Assembly: GCA_016200545.1 (NCBI GenBank)
Contig: JACQEO010000041.1
Location: 21,013-85,012, forward strand
Direction of reading: 5' to 3'
Length of the DNA: 64,000 bases
Source: Deltaproteobacteria bacterium
GTDB lineage: Bacteria > Desulfobacterota > Binatia > UTPRO1
Below the pieces are notes generated by a model. It searched no databases, had not been told where the DNA came from, and saw nothing but the letters and a program-made list of their open reading frames with translations. Positions 35,267 through 46,149 of the stretch are shown in pieces (position 1 is the first letter of the stretch; each line of letters begins with the position of its first letter). Both the position numbers and the translations under genes were made by a program.

Positions 35267-38200
35267 CGTGCCATCGGGGGTCGTCGTGTGGATCGTGCCG
35301 GCGTCGATGCTCTGACGCTCTGGTTCGCGGCACCGTCGGGATCGGTAATCGTGCGTTGCTGGACGCTGTTCGCGAGGTTCGCCACGTGGTGGGTCGTGAC
35401 CCTCCCGAGGGCGGTCGTACGCGTCACGGTGAAGTCGTTGGCACCGGTCGTCCGCGCGAGCGTCTGGGAGCCGCCGACCGGATCAGCGTCGGTCAAGAGC
35501 CGGCCGTCGGCATCATAGGTGAACGTTGTGGTCTTCCCGCGCGCGTTGGTGAGGCTCTGCAAGAGTCCGTCCGCGCTCGAGGTGAACGTGCGCGTCTCAT
35601 TGGCGGGGTTGGTGACGCTGGCGAGAAAGCCGTTGGCGTCGACCGTGAGCTCGGTGCGCTGTCCGAAGGGGCCGACGACCGCTTTCGGGTTGCCGGAGGC
35701 GTCGTGCTCGATCGTGGTCACGTCGTCGGTGCCGCCGGTCTTCTCGGTGATGCTCGTGAGCCGGCCGTCGGTGTCGTAGCCGAACTCGCGCAGCACCACG
35801 CCGGTGAGGGCGAGCAGCGTCCGGCGATGGCGGCCGTCCGGATCGAACACGTAGAGCTCGCTGCCGTCGGGGCTCGCGATCACGATCTGTTGACCTTCGA
35901 ATCCGGGAAGCGCTGCGCTCACGCGCACGATCCGACTGTCGTTACCGCCGCGGACCAGGTAGAAGCTGCCGTCGGGTGCGAGGGTGACGGCGAGGATGAC
36001 GGCGAGGTTGGCTTGCGTCGCGGGGATTCCGTCCGCGAGCGGGCTCGGACCGCCGCCTGCCACCGTGACGAGCGTGCCGTCGGTCTTCAGCAGATCGACC
36101 TCCGGGGTGCGCGCGCTCTGGAAGGAGACGGCGATCAGCAATCCCCCGTCGGGCGCCGGCCGGATCGACGCGGGCGTTCCCAGATCGCCTGAATAGTCGA
36201 CTACCGTATTGATGATCCCGTCCGGTCCGACGCGGCGCACCCGATGGTTGAAGAAGTCGGCGATGTAGAAGCCGCCGTCCGCCGCCGCCGACACGGAAGC
36301 GCAGTTGAGTTGCGCCGAAGTCGCGGGGCCGCCGTCGCCGATCCCGCCGATGATGCCGGTGCCGGCCACCGTCCGGATGATGCCGTCGGTCGTGATGCGG
36401 CGAATGCGGGTGCCGCCGTCGACGACGTAGATGCTCGCGTCCGGTCCGACGGCGATGCGCTCGACGGTCTGGAACCCGGCTTGTACCGCCGGACCGCCGT
36501 CGCCGCTCGTTCCGAGCGCACCGGTGCCGGCGACGGTCGTGATGACGCCATCGAGGCCGACGCGCCGCAGGCGCCGGTTTCCTTGCTCGGCGATGTAGAT
36601 GCTGCCGTCGGCTGCCACCGCCACACCGGTTGGATCGCCGAGCTCGGCGGCGGTCGCGGGTCCGTTGTCGCCGCTGAAGCCTTCGGTGCCGTTCCCGGCG
36701 ACCACGCTCTGGGTACCGTCCGGGGCCACGCGCCTGATCGTGTCGCCGTGTGGCAACGCGACGAAGAGTGACCCGTCGGGTCCGGTCGCGATGTCGAAGA
36801 GGACGCTCTGGCCGACGAGGTCGATGGTGCTGAGGAGGCGCGCGAACGAGCCGGCGCGCCGCCGCGAGCCGTTGCCGGCATGGAGCACGCGCGCGGTCGG
36901 GTCGTAGACGTGATGGACGTCGAGCGACCAACCGCCCAGGCCGATCGTCCGCGCGTCGGTCAACCCTTCGCCGATCGTGGTCGTGAAGTGATCGGAGAGG
37001 TTGATGTGCTGACGGCTCGGATTCACGCTGAGCGTGGTGCCGCCGGTCTGGTTGAAGGCCTCGGGGAACGGTCCGGGCTCCTTGTAGACGGCGGGATAGT
37101 TGTAGTCGATCGTGACGGCGAGCGTCTGGCCGCCGACGAGCTGACGGCCGTAGGCGTCCATGCGGTCCCACGTGAAGGTGGTCTGCTGGTTCGGGCCTGC
37201 CGGAAAGGTCTGATCGAAGCTACGGCCGGCGACGGCCAGGTGCAGTTGAATCGACGCGAGGGTCGGTGGCACCGACGACCCGCTCAGTCGGATCGTCCGG
37301 GAGGTGCTTTGGGCCGGGACGCGGTCGCTCCGGTAGTCGAGGATGTACGGGGTGCCGATGACCGCGACGGCCTCGCTGAGCACCTGGTTCTCGCACTCGA
37401 CGACGCTGCCGCCGTTCTGGCACGGCTTCTGAATCGGATCGTTGGGATCCGGTCCCGCACCATCTTCTGCCGGCGACTCGTCGCCGCTCGTGTCGATGTT
37501 GTTGTTGCCGTCCTGCGGCGAGAAGTGGGTGGTCGGCATGCGCCACAGGCTGGTGCCGGCGGCGTAGGCCGCGCCGAGGCTCTGGCGCTCCGCCGTCGTG
37601 ATGCCGAGCCCGTTGTCCGCGACGTCGTCGCCGTCGGTGTCGACGTCGGCCACGCCGCCGTTCACGACGACGATCTTCACGATCCGTCCGTTCGGCTCTG
37701 CCACCCAGACCGCCCGCCGACGATCGAAGAATCCGAGGGGCACCGCGAGACCGATCGGAAAACCGAGGAAGTTCTCGGCGTAGGCGATCACCGGTTGGCT
37801 GAACGCGACCGAGTCGGCGCCGGCGGCGATCGCCTCGTCGGCCGAGAGCTCGCTGCAGTAGGTGTAGCCGCTGAGCGGTGGCAATGCTGCGGGCATCGCC
37901 GCCGGCCCGCTTCCGCCGACCGTGAACTCCGTAGAGCGGATGTGGAGCGTGCTCGCGGGTTGTGTGCTGCCGTCGGCGAATACGAGACTTGCGGTCGTGC
38001 CGGCGGGGAAGAGGAGGAGGGTGTGACGGGTGCCGTCGCCGTCGTTCTGCGTCGACGACGTGGCAGTTTGGAAGGGCGCGTTGACGCCGAACGTGATGGC
38101 CGTCACCAGCGGATCGAGCGCCATCATCACGACGTCCGGCGCGATGACGAACTCCTGCCAGGGGATGTCGAGCTGGCGAGCGACCGAGATCAGGCCGACC

Positions 38201-39192
38201 TTCTGGTACTCGATGGTGAGCGGCCCGCCGCCGTTCACGGCGATGTCGAACGCGCCGTCGAGGCGCGTGAGCGTCTGCCCGAATTCGGGGTGGCCCCAGA
38301 CGCTGATCGTGACGCCCGCGATCGGATCGCCGTTCGTGGCGCCGACCTTGCCGCGGATCACCGCCGCCCGCTTGGGCTCGATCGTGTCCGGCAGGACGCC
38401 CGTCTGGATGGGATCGGCGCCGGTGTAGAGGAAGCTCGTCGTGAGCGCGGGAATGCTGACCACGCCGCGACCGACCGGTGGGGCCACGATCGACGGATCG
38501 GGAGGAATTGCGGCGGTCGCCACCACCGTCGGAGTCGCCGTGTGGAAGTTTGTCGGACTCGGGGTCGGGGTGCCTGCACCGCTCGACGGCGTCGGGGTCG
38601 GCTCCGGGCCGAGCGACGGCACGCAGAGCTCGTTTTCCTTCACGGTAGCGATCGTCAACGGTCCGAACTGATTATTCGTCTGCAGGGCGTGTTGCGGGAC
38701 GTGCTTCAGCTGACCCTTCGCCGCTTTCACGCTGTAGCAGTCGAGCTCGCCACGCGGCTTCTTGACGCCCTCGGATTCTTTGTCGACCGGGAGGCAGAGA
38801 TGCTTGAGCGCCCGCACGTCGAGGGTCCTTACAGCGTTGGTGAAGGGGTCGGTGACCGTCACCTGCAGTTTCTTTGGCAGCTTCGGAGCGCTCTTGGAGC
38901 GACGAACGAGGTAGCATTTGTAGTGATCGACCTCGTTCGAGGGATCCAGGAGCGGTGGGGATATCTGCGGATCCTCGCTGGTCGGCACCAGCAGGAGATC
39001 GGGCTTCGTCGTGTCGACGAACGTCACCTCGAGATGGTTGCTGAGCGGCCGCTGCAGATGCTTCACGTGCTTCGGCGATCCCTTCACCGCCTTGATCTTG
39101 TACCCGCGCAGGTGGGTGATCGCGTCGACGACGACGTCACCGTCCAGGGCGACCGGCACGAAGAAGTCGCCGGCGGCCTTCGCGTCAAGCTC
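35209..39192 (-). CDS. Middle part of the giant protein: NHL propeller and YD repeats
   Basis: Reading from the frameshift near 39190: two copies of a ~100-residue module with DHYKCYLVRRSKSAP-type openings, a Thr/Pro-rich linker (PTPTPSSGAGTPTPSPTNF), and a carboxypeptidase-regulatory-like domain (VIRGKVGATNGDPIAGVTIS). Then come NHL repeats (DPTGVAVAADGSIYIAEQGN, VVAGNGTEGFSGDNGPAT) and the first YD repeats (GYDTDGRLTSITEKTG). The layout fits a large secreted or surface protein. Near 35314 the frame leaves the coding track: a missing base before CAGAGCATCGAC would join it to the C-terminal piece. Confidence 0.82.
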   Translation of the reverse strand, partial: ELDAKAAGDFFVPVALDGDVVVDAITHLRGYKIKAVKGSPKHVKHLQRPLSNHLEVTFVDTTKPDLLLVPTSEDPQISPPLLDPSNEVDHYKCYLVRRSKSAPKLPKKLQVTVTDPFTNAVRTLDVRALKHLCLPVDKESEGVKKPRGELDCYSVKAAKGQLKHVPQHALQTNNQFGPLTIATVKENELCVPSLGPEPTPTPSSGAGTPTPSPTNFHTATPTVVATAAIPPDPSIVAPPVGRGVVSIPALTTSFLYTGADPIQTGVLPDTIEPKRAAVIRGKVGATNGDPIAGVTISVWGHPEFGQTLTRLDGAFDIAVNGGGPLTIEYQKVGLISVARQLDIPWQEFVIAPDVVMMALDPLVTAITFGVNAPFQTATSSTQNDGDGTRHTLLLFPAGTTASLVFADGSTQPASTLHIRSTEFTVGGSGPAAMPAALPPLSGYTYCSELSADEAIAAGADSVAFSQPVIAYAENFLGFPIGLAVPLGFFDRRRAVWVAEPNGRIVKIVVVNGGVADVDTDGDDVADNGLGITTAERQSLGAAYAAGTSLWRMPTTHFSPQDGNNNIDTSGDESPAEDGAGPDPNDPIQKPCQNGGSVVECENQVLSEAVAVIGTPYILDYRSDRVPAQSTSRTIRLSGSSVPPTLASIQLHLAVAGRSFDQTFPAGPNQQTTFTWDRMDAYGRQLVGGQTLAVTIDYNYPAVYKEPGPFPEAFNQTGGTTLSVNPSRQHINLSDHFTTTIGEGLTDARTIGLGGWSLDVHHVYDPTARVLHAGNGSRRRAGSFARLLSTIDLVGQSVLFDIATGPDGSLFVALPHGDTIRRVAPDGTQSVVAGNGTEGFSGDNGPATAAELGDPTGVAVAADGSIYIAEQGNRRLRRVGLDGVITTVAGTGALGTSGDGGPAVQAGFQTVERIAVGPDASIYVVDGGTRIRRITTDGIIRTVAGTGIIGGIGDGGPATSAQLNCASVSAAADGGFYIADFFNHRVRRVGPDGIINTVVDYSGDLGTPASIRPAPDGGLLIAVSFQSARTPEVDLLKTDGTLVTVAGGGPSPLADGIPATQANLAVILAVTLAPDGSFYLVRGGNDSRIVRVSAALPGFEGQQIVIASPDGSELYVFDPDGRHRRTLLALTGVVLREFGYDTDGRLTSITEKTGGTDDVTTIEHDASGNPKAVVGPFGQRTELTVDANGFLASVTNPANETRTFTSSADGLLQSLTNARGKTTTFTYDADGRLLTDADPVGGSQTLARTTGANDFTVTRTTALGRVTTHHVANLANSVQQRTITDPDGAANQSVRASTPARSTRRPPMARCRTRRLAPTHASACRRRS

Positions 39193-39389
39193 AGATCCTC
39201 GAAGTCGTCCTCGAGATGGATGCCGTCGATCGGCGTGAACTTCGTCGCGGCCTTCGGCGTCTTGGCCTTGTACGAGAGTAAATGGTCGGCGGGCGCGCCG
39301 GGCGGGCTGATCGCCTGCGCGGTCATCATTGCGAAGAGTGCCGTGGCGAGAGCGACGAGAAAGGTGAGGCGAAGCGTGGGTGACGACAT
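39084..39389 (-). CDS. Signal-peptide end of the giant YD-repeat protein
   Basis: ATG 39389 follows a strong GGGGAGGAG ribosome site. It encodes a signal peptide (TLRLTFLVALATALFAMMTAQA) written here in two parts: LRLTFLVALATALFA, then MMTAQA. It continues with DHLLSYKAKTPKAATKFTPI and HLEDDFEDLS. Near 39190 the frame must change by one base to reach ELDAKAAGDFFVPVALDGDV, the rest of this repeat module. The true gene thus spans about 32705-39389 (some 2,220 codons), with two frame breaks. Confidence 0.72.
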   Translation of the reverse strand: MSSPTLRLTFLVALATALFAMMTAQAISPPGAPADHLLSYKAKTPKAATKFTPIDGIHLEDDFEDLSLTRRPPATSSCRSPWTVTSSSTRSPTCAGTRSRR

Positions 39390-39589
39390 GGGTGCTCCTC
39401 CCCGTGAGCAGACGACGAAGGGCGTTTAGCGTACTCGCTGCCTGTTGCATACCGCGCTAGCGAACGGCTGCGGAGGAGAATGATCGCTGCCGATGCCGGC
39501 GAAGCTCATTGCGTCACTCCGGACGGCGAGAACGCAAACCTCCTGCAAACCCTCTACGAAAAGTAGACTGAAGTATCCGGAATTTAGAG

Positions 39590-39661
39590 TGATCCCAGGG
39601 GGAATCGAACCCCCGTTTGCGACGTGAGAGGCCGCCGTCCTAACCGCTAGACGATGGGACC
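39590..39661 (-). tRNA. tRNA-Glu (CTC)
   Basis: The minus strand folds as a cloverleaf: acceptor GGTCCCA/TGGGATC, D stem GTCT/GGAC, anticodon stem GCGGC/GTCGC with loop CTCTCAC (anticodon CTC), and T arm GGGGG-TTCGATT-CCCCC. The discriminator is A and CCA is not encoded. It lies 60 bases from tRNA-Gln on the same strand. Confidence 0.95.
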
Positions 39662-39720
39662 AAGGACCCGGATCGTGGCGGGGCGCCTCGCGGCGCCTCG
39701 CCCTTGTCGCCGCGTGGGAG

Positions 39721-39793
39721 CTGAGGAGGCAGGACTCGAACCTGCAATAACCTGATCCAGAGTCAGGTGGCTTACCAATTTGCCCACTCCTCA
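39721..39793 (-). tRNA. tRNA-Gln (CTG)
   Basis: On the minus strand: acceptor TGAGGAG/CTCCTCA, anticodon stem CCTGA/TCAGG around loop CTCTGGA (anticodon CTG), T arm GCAGG-TTCGAGT-CCTGC, and discriminator G. CCA is not encoded. It is upstream of tRNA-Glu, so the two are probably co-transcribed. Confidence 0.95.
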
Positions 39794-39925
39794 ACGCGGC
39801 TCCCGCCGACCGAAATCGCCGGGAACGACAGCGACGAAGTGTACCGATCCAGACCCGGCCGGTCAAGAAAACGGGCGAGCCGTACACGCAGCGCGACGGC
39901 GCGGCGACGTGGTAAGGAGTAGCCG

Positions 39926-40357
39926 ATGGAATTGAATCCGTGGATGGCGAGCCTCGTCCGTGCCATGAGCCGCTTGCACAACGGTCTCTACCGCACCCTT
40001 GGCGGCGCGGGCTTCATGAACCGCAACACGCTCATCCTCACGACGAGCGGCCGCAAGACTGGGCGCGAGTCGTCGACGCCGCTGCTCTACGTCGAGGACG
40101 GCGGACGCCTCTACATCGTCGGATCGTTCGACGGCAGCGACACGCCGCCGGGCTGGTATCGGAATCTCGTCGCGCATCCCGAGGTGAAGGTGGAGCTGGC
40201 GGGCGCAACGCGCCGCTACCGGGCGCGCACGCTCGGCGCCGACGAGGCGAGGCCGATCTGGCCGAAGCTGCTCGCGATCTACCCGGCTTACGAGAGCTAC
40301 CAAAAGAAGACGACGCGCGTGATTCCGGTGATCGAGCTGGCGCCGCTCGCCACTTGA
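39926..40357 (+). CDS. Deazaflavin (F420)-dependent nitroreductase-family protein
   Basis: 143 residues of the Ddn/F420-dependent nitroreductase family: FMNRNTLILTTSGRKTGRES, TPLLYVEDGGRLYIVGSFDG, PPGWYRNLVAHPEVKVEL and YPAYESYQKKT. In this family the split-barrel fold binds reduced F420 to reduce quinones or other acceptors. It overlaps the next gene by one base (TGATG). It hints that the organism makes or uses F420. Confidence 0.85.
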   Translation: MELNPWMASLVRAMSRLHNGLYRTLGGAGFMNRNTLILTTSGRKTGRESSTPLLYVEDGGRLYIVGSFDGSDTPPGWYRNLVAHPEVKVELAGATRRYRARTLGADEARPIWPKLLAIYPAYESYQKKTTRVIPVIELAPLAT

Positions 40358-41343
40358 TGGCCGGTGTGCGAGCGGCGCTCGCCGTCGTCGCGCTGACGGT
40401 CACGATCGGCCTTCCTCGGTTCGCGGCGCGTACCCCCGATTCGTACGGCTACGTGCAGCTCGCCCGCTACCTCCGCGGCGAGGTCGGGCGGGAGGAGCTG
40501 GTGACACCGTACGCGTACCGCGTGCTGACGCCGTTCATCGCCGCGCATCTGCCGTGGCGCGATCCGAGTCTGAGCCTCGCGCTGATAAACGTGCTCTGCA
40601 CGATCGCCGCGTACCTGCTGTTCATGCGCTACCTGCGCCGGCTCCTTCCTTCACGCGCCGCCGTCAATCTGGGGATGCTGATCGCCGTCGTGTCGTTCCC
40701 GACGTTTGCGTACTCCTCCGAGGTTCTGACCGATCCCGCCGGGTTCCTCGCGCTGATCGCCGCGAGCTCTCTCCTGCTCGAAGAGCGGCCGTACGCCTTC
40801 TCCGCGACGGTGTCTCTCGGCATTCTCGCGCGCGACTCCGTGGTCGTCATGGTCGCGGTCTTCCTCCTCTACCAAGCGCTGCGCGAGCGCCGAATGCGCG
40901 GGCCGTGGCCATGGATCACGTCTCTCGTCGTTGCCCTGCCCCCGCTCGTCACCTTGCTCGCGGTACGAAGGTACTTTTCGGACTTGCCGAACGTCACGGG
41001 GATGCCGTCCTTGCACCAGGTATGGTCGAACCTGCGAAACCCGCTTCGGTGCGCGAGCGTGCTGCTCACGGTCGGACCGCCGGGGCTGCTGTTGGTTGCC
41101 GGCTGGCGTCAGAGAGGCCGCGCGGCCTTCGCCGTGCTGCCGCGCCGCGAGCTCGGACTGCTCGCGGCCCTGACGGCGGTCGGTGTGCTCTTCGGCCTCT
41201 ACAGCGTCGTCGCGTTCGTGATGAGCGGACGCTACGTTTGGCTGACCTACCCGGGGCTGATCCCGCTCGCCGTCGTCGCAGGCAGGGACACGTTCGTGGC
41301 GCGACGGCTCACGACGGCCGCGAACACGCTGTTCGGACCGTGA
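40357..41343 (+). CDS. Multi-pass membrane protein, glycosyltransferase-C-like
   Basis: 328 residues with about 8-9 hydrophobic segments. The N-terminal loop contains TPDSYGYVQLARYLRGEVGR and TPYAYRVLTPFIAAHLP, the acidic/aromatic loop pattern of membrane mannosyltransferase-like proteins. The catalytic assignment is tentative. The start ATG overlaps the stop of the F420-type gene, so both are co-translated. Its end overlaps the convergent glycosyltransferase end by 35 bases. Confidence 0.6.
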   Translation: MAGVRAALAVVALTVTIGLPRFAARTPDSYGYVQLARYLRGEVGREELVTPYAYRVLTPFIAAHLPWRDPSLSLALINVLCTIAAYLLFMRYLRRLLPSRAAVNLGMLIAVVSFPTFAYSSEVLTDPAGFLALIAASSLLLEERPYAFSATVSLGILARDSVVVMVAVFLLYQALRERRMRGPWPWITSLVVALPPLVTLLAVRRYFSDLPNVTGMPSLHQVWSNLRNPLRCASVLLTVGPPGLLLVAGWRQRGRAAFAVLPRRELGLLAALTAVGVLFGLYSVVAFVMSGRYVWLTYPGLIPLAVVAGRDTFVARRLTTAANTLFGP

Positions 41344-42529
41344 CGGGGACATCAGCTGCCACCTCGGCGCACGCGGCGAGCACCTGATCGACCCACGCCG
41401 ACCAGGTCGCGCGCGCGGCGACGCTGCGGCCGGCGCCGACGAGCGTGCGGCGACGCTCCGGATCGCTGAGAACCGCGTGCAGCGCCGCGGCGAAGTGCGC
41501 CGGCTCGTCGGGTGGCACGAGCTCGGCGGCATCGCCGCACACCTCGATGAGCGCGGGCAGCCGCGACGCCACCACCGGGCAGCCGACGGCCATCGCCTCG
41601 AGTGCGACGAGCGAGCTACCCTCGGCGCGCGTCGGATGCGCGAGCACGTCCGCGGCTCGGTAGTACCGGACGAGATCCTCGACATCGACCTCGCCGGCAT
41701 AGCTGACGGCGGACGCGAGGCCGCGCACCGCGAGCGTGCGGCGGACCTCGGGAGTCACCTCGCGTCCGACGCAGACGAGGCGTGCGTCGGGAATCCGCTC
41801 ACGCAGGCTCGTGAAAGCCGTGAGCAGGAACGCCTCGTTCTTCCGCGGCTCGCGTGCCGCGACGTTGAGGACGATCGGTACCCCAGGTTCGAGCGCCAAG
41901 GCGCGGCGCGCCGCGGCCCGATCGCCGGGCCGAAAGATACGGTGGTCGACACCGGGCTCCGCCACGCGCACCCGCTCGGGGGCGATGCCGAGATCGTCGA
42001 TCAGGTGCGCGCGTGTCGCGCGCGAGACGGCGAGCAGCAGGCTTGCGTGCCGGATTGCCGGTCCCTTCAGCATGCGACTCAAAGCAACCCGTAGATGGCC
42101 GATCATCGTGCCCCAGCCTCCGACCAGGGGAGGAGGGACCAGCGAATGGAGATCGTGGACGACGACGACGCGCGGTCCGGGTCCGCCGAACCACCCGACG
42201 TGCGCGTTGGCTTGGTCGAGCACCAGACGCACGCCCGGTCCACGCGCCCGTGCCGCCCGCATGGGGTAGAGAAGGTAGCGTACGGCGCCGAGGCTCCACA
42301 CGCGGGCGGTCATCGTGCCGCGTCGGCGCCCGGGCAGTCGACAGGTGATGCGACGTGAGGCGACGCCGTGCTCGGCGAGCCCGGCCGCGAGCGCCGCCGC
42401 GTACGCCCGCATGCTGTACGGCGTGCCGTTCTCGATGCCGGCGATCACCCAGAGTGGGTGCGGCTCGGGGCTGCGCATCCACGCACCGCCATCGGTGCGC
42501 TCGGCATGCGGGCGAGGCATCGTCATCAT
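41309..42529 (-). CDS. Family 4 glycosyltransferase
   Basis: 406 residues, start ATG 42529, overlapping the upstream gene's stop. The N-terminal half has the PYSMRAYAAALAAGLAEHGV helix. The C-terminal half has NVAAREPRKNEAFLLTAFTS, LVRYYRAADVLAHPTRAEGS and SLVALEAMAVGCPVVAS, the GT4 nucleotide-sugar site with E-x7-E. It transfers a sugar to an envelope glycan or lipid. It forms an operon with the GT2-kinase fusion. Confidence 0.85.
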   Translation of the reverse strand: MMTMPRPHAERTDGGAWMRSPEPHPLWVIAGIENGTPYSMRAYAAALAAGLAEHGVASRRITCRLPGRRRGTMTARVWSLGAVRYLLYPMRAARARGPGVRLVLDQANAHVGWFGGPGPRVVVVHDLHSLVPPPLVGGWGTMIGHLRVALSRMLKGPAIRHASLLLAVSRATRAHLIDDLGIAPERVRVAEPGVDHRIFRPGDRAAARRALALEPGVPIVLNVAAREPRKNEAFLLTAFTSLRERIPDARLVCVGREVTPEVRRTLAVRGLASAVSYAGEVDVEDLVRYYRAADVLAHPTRAEGSSLVALEAMAVGCPVVASRLPALIEVCGDAAELVPPDEPAHFAAALHAVLSDPERRRTLVGAGRSVAARATWSAWVDQVLAACAEVAADVPVTVRTACSRPS

Positions 42530-44334
42530 TGCACCAACCCCAGAGCGGTGCAGAGGCGCCGCAGGCGTTGTAGGAATCGCATCCCCCGTGACGAGCGTAG
42601 TAGGCGCGGGACGCGCGCCGGCATCGCCACGGTCGTCGCCGCCGCATACGCTCTCCGCATTGCGAGCAGCTCCACGTCGTCGGCGAACGGCTCGAGCTTG
42701 AAGAGCAGCGTCGCGCAATCGAGCCAGCGCGCGATCCGATGCTTCCATCCGGGTGCGCCCGCCACCACGACGAGATTGTCGAGGTCGACGAGCGAGAAAC
42801 CGCGGCCACGCTCCCAGAAGAGATTGCTGGGCGCGAGATCGAGGTGGAACACGCCGTGTTCGTGGAGGCGGACGACGAGCGCCACGAGCTCCGCGAGCAC
42901 TGATGCGCGCTGCTCGCGGGTGAGGACGCCCGCCGCGAGCAGCTCGCGCACCGGTCGGCGGTCCTGCACCGCGTCGGTAATCACGCACTCACCGACCCGG
43001 CGACCGCCGCGCACGATCTCGAGGGCGGCGCGCACCCGCGGGGTCGCGACGCCACAGCGCGCAAGCAGATCGGCGGCGTCCCAGCAGCGCGTCGACGCGG
43101 GCCCGATGAGCGCGCCGAGCGTCGCCTCGCTGAGGCGCCCGCGGGTATCGTACTGCTTCACGTATGCGCCAGAGCCGCGGACCTCATCCAGCCGGTAGAC
43201 GGCGCGGTCACGGGCGCGCTGGATGAGCCGCAGCTCCGCTGCCGCGCCGACGTGCAAGGCGGCGGCGAGCGCCGCCCAGCGCTCGGGACTCTCACCGATG
43301 GCGACGTGGCCGCGTACGTCGCCCACGCGTAGCGGTCGGCGCTCGGGATGGGAATCGCGGAAGTAGCGCGCGATCACGGGTGCGGGCGAGCGGCCGGTCA
43401 CCGCGTCCCAACAGCCCCGCGTCTTCATGGCGACCGCGCGCAGGTTGCCGCGCGGCGCCTCGCGGAGCGCCGCGAGCGGCAGCGCCAGCGCCAGCGCAAC
43501 CCATGTCCGCAGTCGCTGGTGCCAGCGGCCGTGGTCACGCGCGAAGAGGATCGTGTTCCGCGCCGTGAAGTACGCGCGTCCCGGCACGTAGCTCCCGTCG
43601 GTGCTCGCCGAGCCCTGGTGGCGGACACGTACCGTCGGTACGAGGAGCGTCCGCCAACCGGCGCGAGCCGCGCGCAGACAAAGATCGGTGTCCTGATAGA
43701 CCATGAAGTAGCGTGGGTCGAGGAGCCCGACGCGATCGAGCACGCGCCGATCGATGAGCGCGCAGCACCCCGAGACGTAGTCGACGACGATCGGTGTCGT
43801 CCCGGGCGGCACGATGCCTGCACCCCGCGTCGCCGCGACCTCGCGGAACACCAGGCGACCGACGCCTCCCCACACTCGTTCCGGATCGTCGCGGAAGACG
43901 ATCAATGGGCCGGCGATTCCGGCCTGCGCGTCGCCGTCGAGCGCGGTACGCAGACACGTGAGCGCGTCGGGCGGTAGCTCGGCGTCGTCGTCGAGAAGGA
44001 GGATGTAGCGCACGGCGGCGTCGGCGAGGAGCCGCCGCAGGCCAGTGTTCCGGCCCTCGGCGACGCCGCGGTTCTCCGGCAGCCGCAGCAGCTCGATGTC
44101 CGAATGCGCCGCCGCGATTTCACCGGCGAGGTTGCCGCTCGAGCCATTGTCCACGACCAGTATGCGACCGGGAGCCGGAGCCATCGCACGCACGCTCGCG
44201 ATCGCGTCGTGACAGGTCGCGTGCCCGTTCCAGGTGACGATGAGCGCGGCCACCTCGCGCTCGCGCGCCGGTGTCGCGACGGCGGGCGCCGCGGCAGGGT
44301 CGTCGGGACGACTGTGCAGACCGGGGGCGGTCAC
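42526..44334 (-). CDS. GT2 glycosyltransferase fused to a WaaP/Kdo-kinase-like domain
   Basis: 602 residues. The N-terminal ~300 are a family 2 glycosyltransferase: VAALIVTWNGHATCHDAIAS, ILVVDNGSSGN, RYILLLDDDAELPPDA (DxD) and VYQDTDLCLRAARAGW. From about 340 the protein resembles a lipopolysaccharide-type kinase: GSGAYVKQYDTRGRLSE (Lys), HEHGVFHLDLAPSNLFWERG (HxDLxxxN) and FSLVDLDNLVV (DFG-like). The combination suggests sugar transfer and phosphorylation of one envelope glycan. The start at 44334 is weakly defined. It is co-translated with the GT4 gene. Confidence 0.8.
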   Translation of the reverse strand: MTAPGLHSRPDDPAAAPAVATPAREREVAALIVTWNGHATCHDAIASVRAMAPAPGRILVVDNGSSGNLAGEIAAAHSDIELLRLPENRGVAEGRNTGLRRLLADAAVRYILLLDDDAELPPDALTCLRTALDGDAQAGIAGPLIVFRDDPERVWGGVGRLVFREVAATRGAGIVPPGTTPIVVDYVSGCCALIDRRVLDRVGLLDPRYFMVYQDTDLCLRAARAGWRTLLVPTVRVRHQGSASTDGSYVPGRAYFTARNTILFARDHGRWHQRLRTWVALALALPLAALREAPRGNLRAVAMKTRGCWDAVTGRSPAPVIARYFRDSHPERRPLRVGDVRGHVAIGESPERWAALAAALHVGAAAELRLIQRARDRAVYRLDEVRGSGAYVKQYDTRGRLSEATLGALIGPASTRCWDAADLLARCGVATPRVRAALEIVRGGRRVGECVITDAVQDRRPVRELLAAGVLTREQRASVLAELVALVVRLHEHGVFHLDLAPSNLFWERGRGFSLVDLDNLVVVAGAPGWKHRIARWLDCATLLFKLEPFADDVELLAMRRAYAAATTVAMPARVPRLLRSSRGMRFLQRLRRLCTALGLVQ

Positions 44335-44451
44335 GGCGGTGCTTTATAGCGGCGGGTGCGTCACCGCCGCAACCCGAGCTGTCGGCCGTCCGGACGGCGC
44401 TGGGAGCGTCGCGGCCGTTGCCGGCGGCGCCTCTTCATGTACGATGCTCCG

Positions 44452-46145
<1,694 letters not shown>

Positions 46146-46149
<4 letters not shown>

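Noticed and set aside
36880..39429. An 849-codon plus-strand ORF opposite the YD-repeat gene
   Set aside because: The minus strand has a signal peptide, NHL and YD repeats; the plus ORF has no recognisable domain.
39195..39450. Start of the YD-repeat protein at 39450
   Set aside because: It lacks a signal peptide and ribosome site; ATG 39389 has both in the correct neighbouring frame.
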